Of a stretch of DNA of 64,000 bases, positions 61,253-64,000 are shown piece after piece. The first letter of the stretch is position 1. Each line of letters begins with the position of its first letter. Where the stretch lies: NCBI GenBank assembly GCA_963920665.1, contig OY987272.1, positions 377,001-441,000 on the forward strand, given 5' to 3'. The DNA is from Straminergon stramineum. Lineage: Eukaryota > Streptophyta > Bryopsida > Hypnales > Calliergonaceae. The notes beneath the pieces are model-generated. The model made no database searches. It saw only the letters and a program-made list of their open reading frames with translations, and was not told the DNA's origin. Made by a program: the position numbers and the translations under genes.

Positions 61253-62182
61253 ATGCAAGAAGCAAGACTCTTTAGTGCTCAAATTGGATGTGAACTAGGC
61301 ACAACATGCCAAGTTGTTTCTAATCTTATAAAGCAATATTGGCTTGGAGGGACCATCATCTCCCCAAAGTCTTTAGTAGATGTAAGCTCAACTTTCATGA
61401 CAAGTGGTAGTTGCTATGACTTGTTCTTAATCAGCATGCACTTCTTGTTGCAATTCAACCCCAAAGACAACAAAAGTTTACATGTGTACATTGAGAAAAT
61501 ATATTCAAGCTCTTGATTTCAACAATCAAATTGTATTAAAAAAAACCTTTTTTTCAAGGATAGCATATTTGTATATATAAGGCACAAAAGCTTGCAAATG
61601 CTCAAGGTTATGCACACTAGAGTGTGGACAATGAGAAGAATGCTATATAGATGGATGAATCATCCTACAAGGTTGGCAAGCATTCGTAATTGATATGAGT
61701 TTAGCGTACGAAGTATACATACACTACTAATGGAATTGCTTATCTCCTACCATTAAATCTAGTTGGCTTTCTATCATGATATAGGTCTTTAGTGGCTATA
61801 ATAGTCACCATACTTGTAAATAGGAGAACTACTATTGATTTTGTTGACATTGTATATGTGGAAGCACAATCTAGGTTTTATTTCCTCCATGATCATTTGA
61901 ATGACATGATAATCATGGAGAATTGTGCTCTTGTGCATCGGAGATGTATACCTAATACGTGGAAAAAAGCTCACGGCTTGAGAAGATTAAAATGGTTAAC
62001 TTACTCTTTGAAAAATTGTACAAAACCATATTCATAATAAGAATCAATCACAAAACATGTGACAAATGGCTACTACAATTGAATGTGCATAGAAAGGATG
62101 TACTTGATGTTCTCATTTGCACAAATGCCTCATAGAATGGAGGATGTTATTAATACTTGAGGTGGTAGTACTAGATAATAGA
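61253..62182 (+). pseudogene. Dead Tc1/mariner-type transposase
   Basis: Near the start, the frame at 61253-61516 reads FSAQIGCELGTTCQVVSNLI and KQYWLGGTIISPK, resembling the helix-turn-helix DNA-binding part of Tc1-type transposases. At 61915-61995 MENCALVHRRCIPNTWKKAH and GLRRLKW match the catalytic DDE block (the 'E-D-x-A-P-x-H' and '...L-x-W-P-x-x-S-P-D-L-N-P' region). The Pro-Asp-Leu-Asn-Pro motif is lost by a small frameshift, and in MENCALVH the aspartate position is changed. The C-terminal MPHRMEDVINT and GGSTR (about 62130-62170) match the family's usual end. Stops and frameshifts show it is dead. Whether it is Tc1 or another IS630-type group needs a search. Confidence 0.75.
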
Positions 62183-62441
62183 CATCACACCAAAATAATC
62201 CAAATTGATGTATATTTTACATTTTTCTATGTGAAAATATTCATATAACCTGGAAATAGTCTCCCTAAACTTTTCATTGCACTTTACAATTCACAATTTC
62301 ATGAAAATTTGAATATTTGACAGCAATTCAAATTTCACAGTTTCACATAGTTGCAGCTGCTGGGTACTGAACATGCATGAGACGGAGAGTGTAGTCGGGT
62401 TTAGGGTCGTTCAGGGATTAGGGTTTGGGGTACGAAGCCTG
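62183..62441 (-). other. Probable 3' UTR and downstream DNA of the channel gene
   Basis: Sequence just left of the channel stop codon. 62370-62441 is GC-richer, like the gene. Further left it becomes AT-rich and merges with the transposase remnant. Confidence 0.35.
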
Positions 62442-64000
62442 CTAGGAGATGACATACACGAGATCGGCGTCGTGCACGACCGTGTTCTTCATGGGATTGG
62501 TGAAGACGTAGGCTGTGGGAGCGCCCAGCGTGCCCTGCGCTCGATATAAGCCCACCGCCAGCACGCCTTTGTCGCGCAGCAGCCCCACGAACAAATCGCC
62601 GTACTGCCGGTTCCAATACTCCTTGGGCGCTGCTATCTGCTGCAGCAGGCGTGGACTCTGGTAACTCAACTTGCCATCGCGTATCGTGTGCCCGCCTTCT
62701 ATCAGTTGCTCCACAATGGACACGGTGTTCTTGTTGTAGAAGGATGAGCGTCTGCATGATCCATCCATTTTGGTCCACAGCCCCACATGAGACTTCATAT
62801 AATCCTAGATACGTACTTCGGGAATCAAACCCTACTGTTGTTACGTGGGAATAAACGATTCAAATCCTAAAGTAGAACTACTAATTTAGACTCTGCTAGC
62901 TGCAGAAATGAGGATGCGCAACTGGCGATAGTAGTAAGAAGAACGTCGTAGCAATGCCTCAGATTTGATGATTTCAGAATGACCCATTTGAAGGATCATG
63001 TTCTGAAAAATGAAAACAGTCGGGGCCAAATCTTATATCACCAGAATCAGAGACTTAGAACATTAATTGCAGAGATGGATCATGTCGAAACGCACATCCA
63101 ATTGAGTAAACGAAAGTCCCCCAAAGACTCAATCAAAAGCATTACCAAAAATGAAGGCCTCTCTCCGTTCGTTAGGGATGAGGTTACGATAACTCACAGA
63201 AGAAAGCCCAGCAACATGGGCGAAACGGCCTTGCCCTCCATGTAGGGCGGTCCGAAGTGCACCAGCGCTTCCGGATTGCGCTTGTAGTCGGTTTTCATGA
63301 CATGCTTCTTCTCGATCTCGAACTTAGGACGCAGATAGTACAAGGCAAACGTATGCTGCATGTCAATGATCATCACGCCGGCCTCCGTGCCCACCAGTCG
63401 CTCCACGTTGGCGGAGATGACGATGTTGTCCACGTCGCTTCGCTGGGCGGAGGGAATGTTGCGCTTGGCCCTGCTCATGCCTTCGGCCCCTTCCCCACTG
63501 AGCTCCACGGCAACATCGTGGAAGCCCAGAATGACCACCTTCTCTGCTTGCTTACACGCCAGGCATGGAATCAGACAGCGCAAGGAAGCAAGCAACAGAA
63601 GAGAAAATAGATCAAATTGGGATGTTCATGCATGCACCGGTTGATTTAGACGAGTGGATGTTGGATACATTTGTAGTATTAATATAGTACACTAGTACGA
63701 TACATTGTTATACGGATCGTGCCCTCTCAAGGTTATTTCTTACTAAGTTGTGACTCTTAGGAAAGTGTGTCGTCTACAAGCACATAAAAATGTAAGTTGA
63801 TCATTTTTCTTAATATATCAAATTATATGTTCATAGACTCTTTACAATGGAGTCCTTGGGAGGGAGACCGACCTGCTTGCAGAACTCCTCCGCGCATGAG
63901 GTCGAGCTCGTAAATGGGGGAGCCTTTGAGGAAATGGACCGCGTCGAAGACCCCCACCTTGCCCCATTGCGTGGCGGTGGGCTCATTGGGGTGAAGAATG
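62442..64000 (-). CDS. BK/Slo-like calcium-activated potassium channel, 3' end (partial)
   Basis: C-terminal part of a membrane potassium channel of the Slo (BK, KCNMA1-like) family, covering the second RCK gating domain. Three exons on the minus strand: 64000 (cut by the window edge)-63873, 63543-63198 and 62751-62442 (stop 62444-62442). Introns of 329 and 446 bp are GT-AG, and their phases agree exactly (one base plus two, then two plus one). The first exon reads HFLKGSPIYELDLMRGGVLQ, continued by AEKVVILGFHD in exon 2. These align with the family's 'G-S-P-L-x-x-x-D-L-x-x-x-x-x-x-A-x-x-V-x-L' block. Exon 2 ends PYMEGKAVSPMLLGFLL and exon 3 begins RSSFYNKNTVSIVEQLI, the counterpart of the 'F-A-x-G...L-D-x-L-x-x-x-x-Y-x-N...I-x-x-L-I' region. 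The end YGDLFVGLLRDKGVLAVGLY...AYVFTNP...DLVYVIS matches the family C-terminus. Pore, voltage sensor and RCK1 lie outside the window. Seed plants are not known to have BK channels. A KCNT-like or other RCK channel is possible but less similar. Confidence 0.82.

Noticed and set aside
62380..62440. Telomere-like TTTAGGG motifs
   Set aside because: Only isolated copies ('gggtttagggtcg', 'gattagggtttgggg') with no tandem array; chance occurrence near the channel stop codon.
63257..63644. Plus-strand frames opposite the channel exon
   Set aside because: They are antisense to the BK-like exon, which has family similarity and consistent splice phases.
1..64000. CRISPR array or bacterial operon
   Set aside because: No regularly spaced identical repeats with unique spacers, no prokaryotic gene packing, and clear GT-AG introns. 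This is nuclear plant DNA.

Overview
The window is eukaryotic nuclear DNA from a land plant. It is AT-rich, gene-poor and full of decayed transposons. Only two host genes can be supported, both in the last 10 kb. They are an RSL-type (ROOT HAIR DEFECTIVE SIX-LIKE) bHLH transcription factor on the + strand (56260-59238, four coding exons) and the 3' end of a BK/Slo-like calcium-gated potassium channel gene on the - strand (62442 to beyond 64000). The two genes converge tail to tail. A BK-type channel together with this form of RSL protein suggests a seed-free plant (bryophyte, or possibly a lycophyte or fern) with a large genome. That assignment is inference.

Layout. 0-5.5 kb: AT-rich DNA with a CACTA-type element inserted in a short-unit repeat array. 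8.4-9.3 kb: a dead LINE fragment (RNase H plus C-terminal Cys/His motif). 9.75-10.0 kb: a palindromic Stowaway-like MITE. 14.96-20.25 kb: a dead piggyBac-type transposase gene on the - strand, split by a 3.45-kb solo LTR with a perfect CCAAC target duplication. 20.9-21.4 kb: a second CACTA-type element. 25.66-34.38 kb: nested insertions, with a solo LTR (B, 3.99 kb) inside a roughly 0.72-kb inverted-repeat element (E1), itself inside a second LTR (C). 35-50 kb: AT-rich DNA with several MITEs, including TTAA-flanked elements whose ends look like piggyBac ends. 51.2 kb: a long ATT microsatellite. 53.5-59.8 kb: a TTAA MITE, then the GC-rich RSL locus. 59.8-62.2 kb: another TTAA MITE and a dead Tc1/mariner transposase. 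62.4-64 kb: the channel gene.

The repeats read as a stratigraphy. A piggyBac transposase relic coexists with non-autonomous elements carrying TTAA-CCC ends. A family of long, non-coding LTRs (TGTGAGC...GCTCACA, internal TATA box, internal minisatellite) inserted into older elements. One insertion site can be checked against an uninterrupted paralogous copy elsewhere in the window. No CRISPR array, rRNA gene or bacterial-type operon is present. Nearly all short open frames in the first 56 kb are chance frames in AT-rich DNA.
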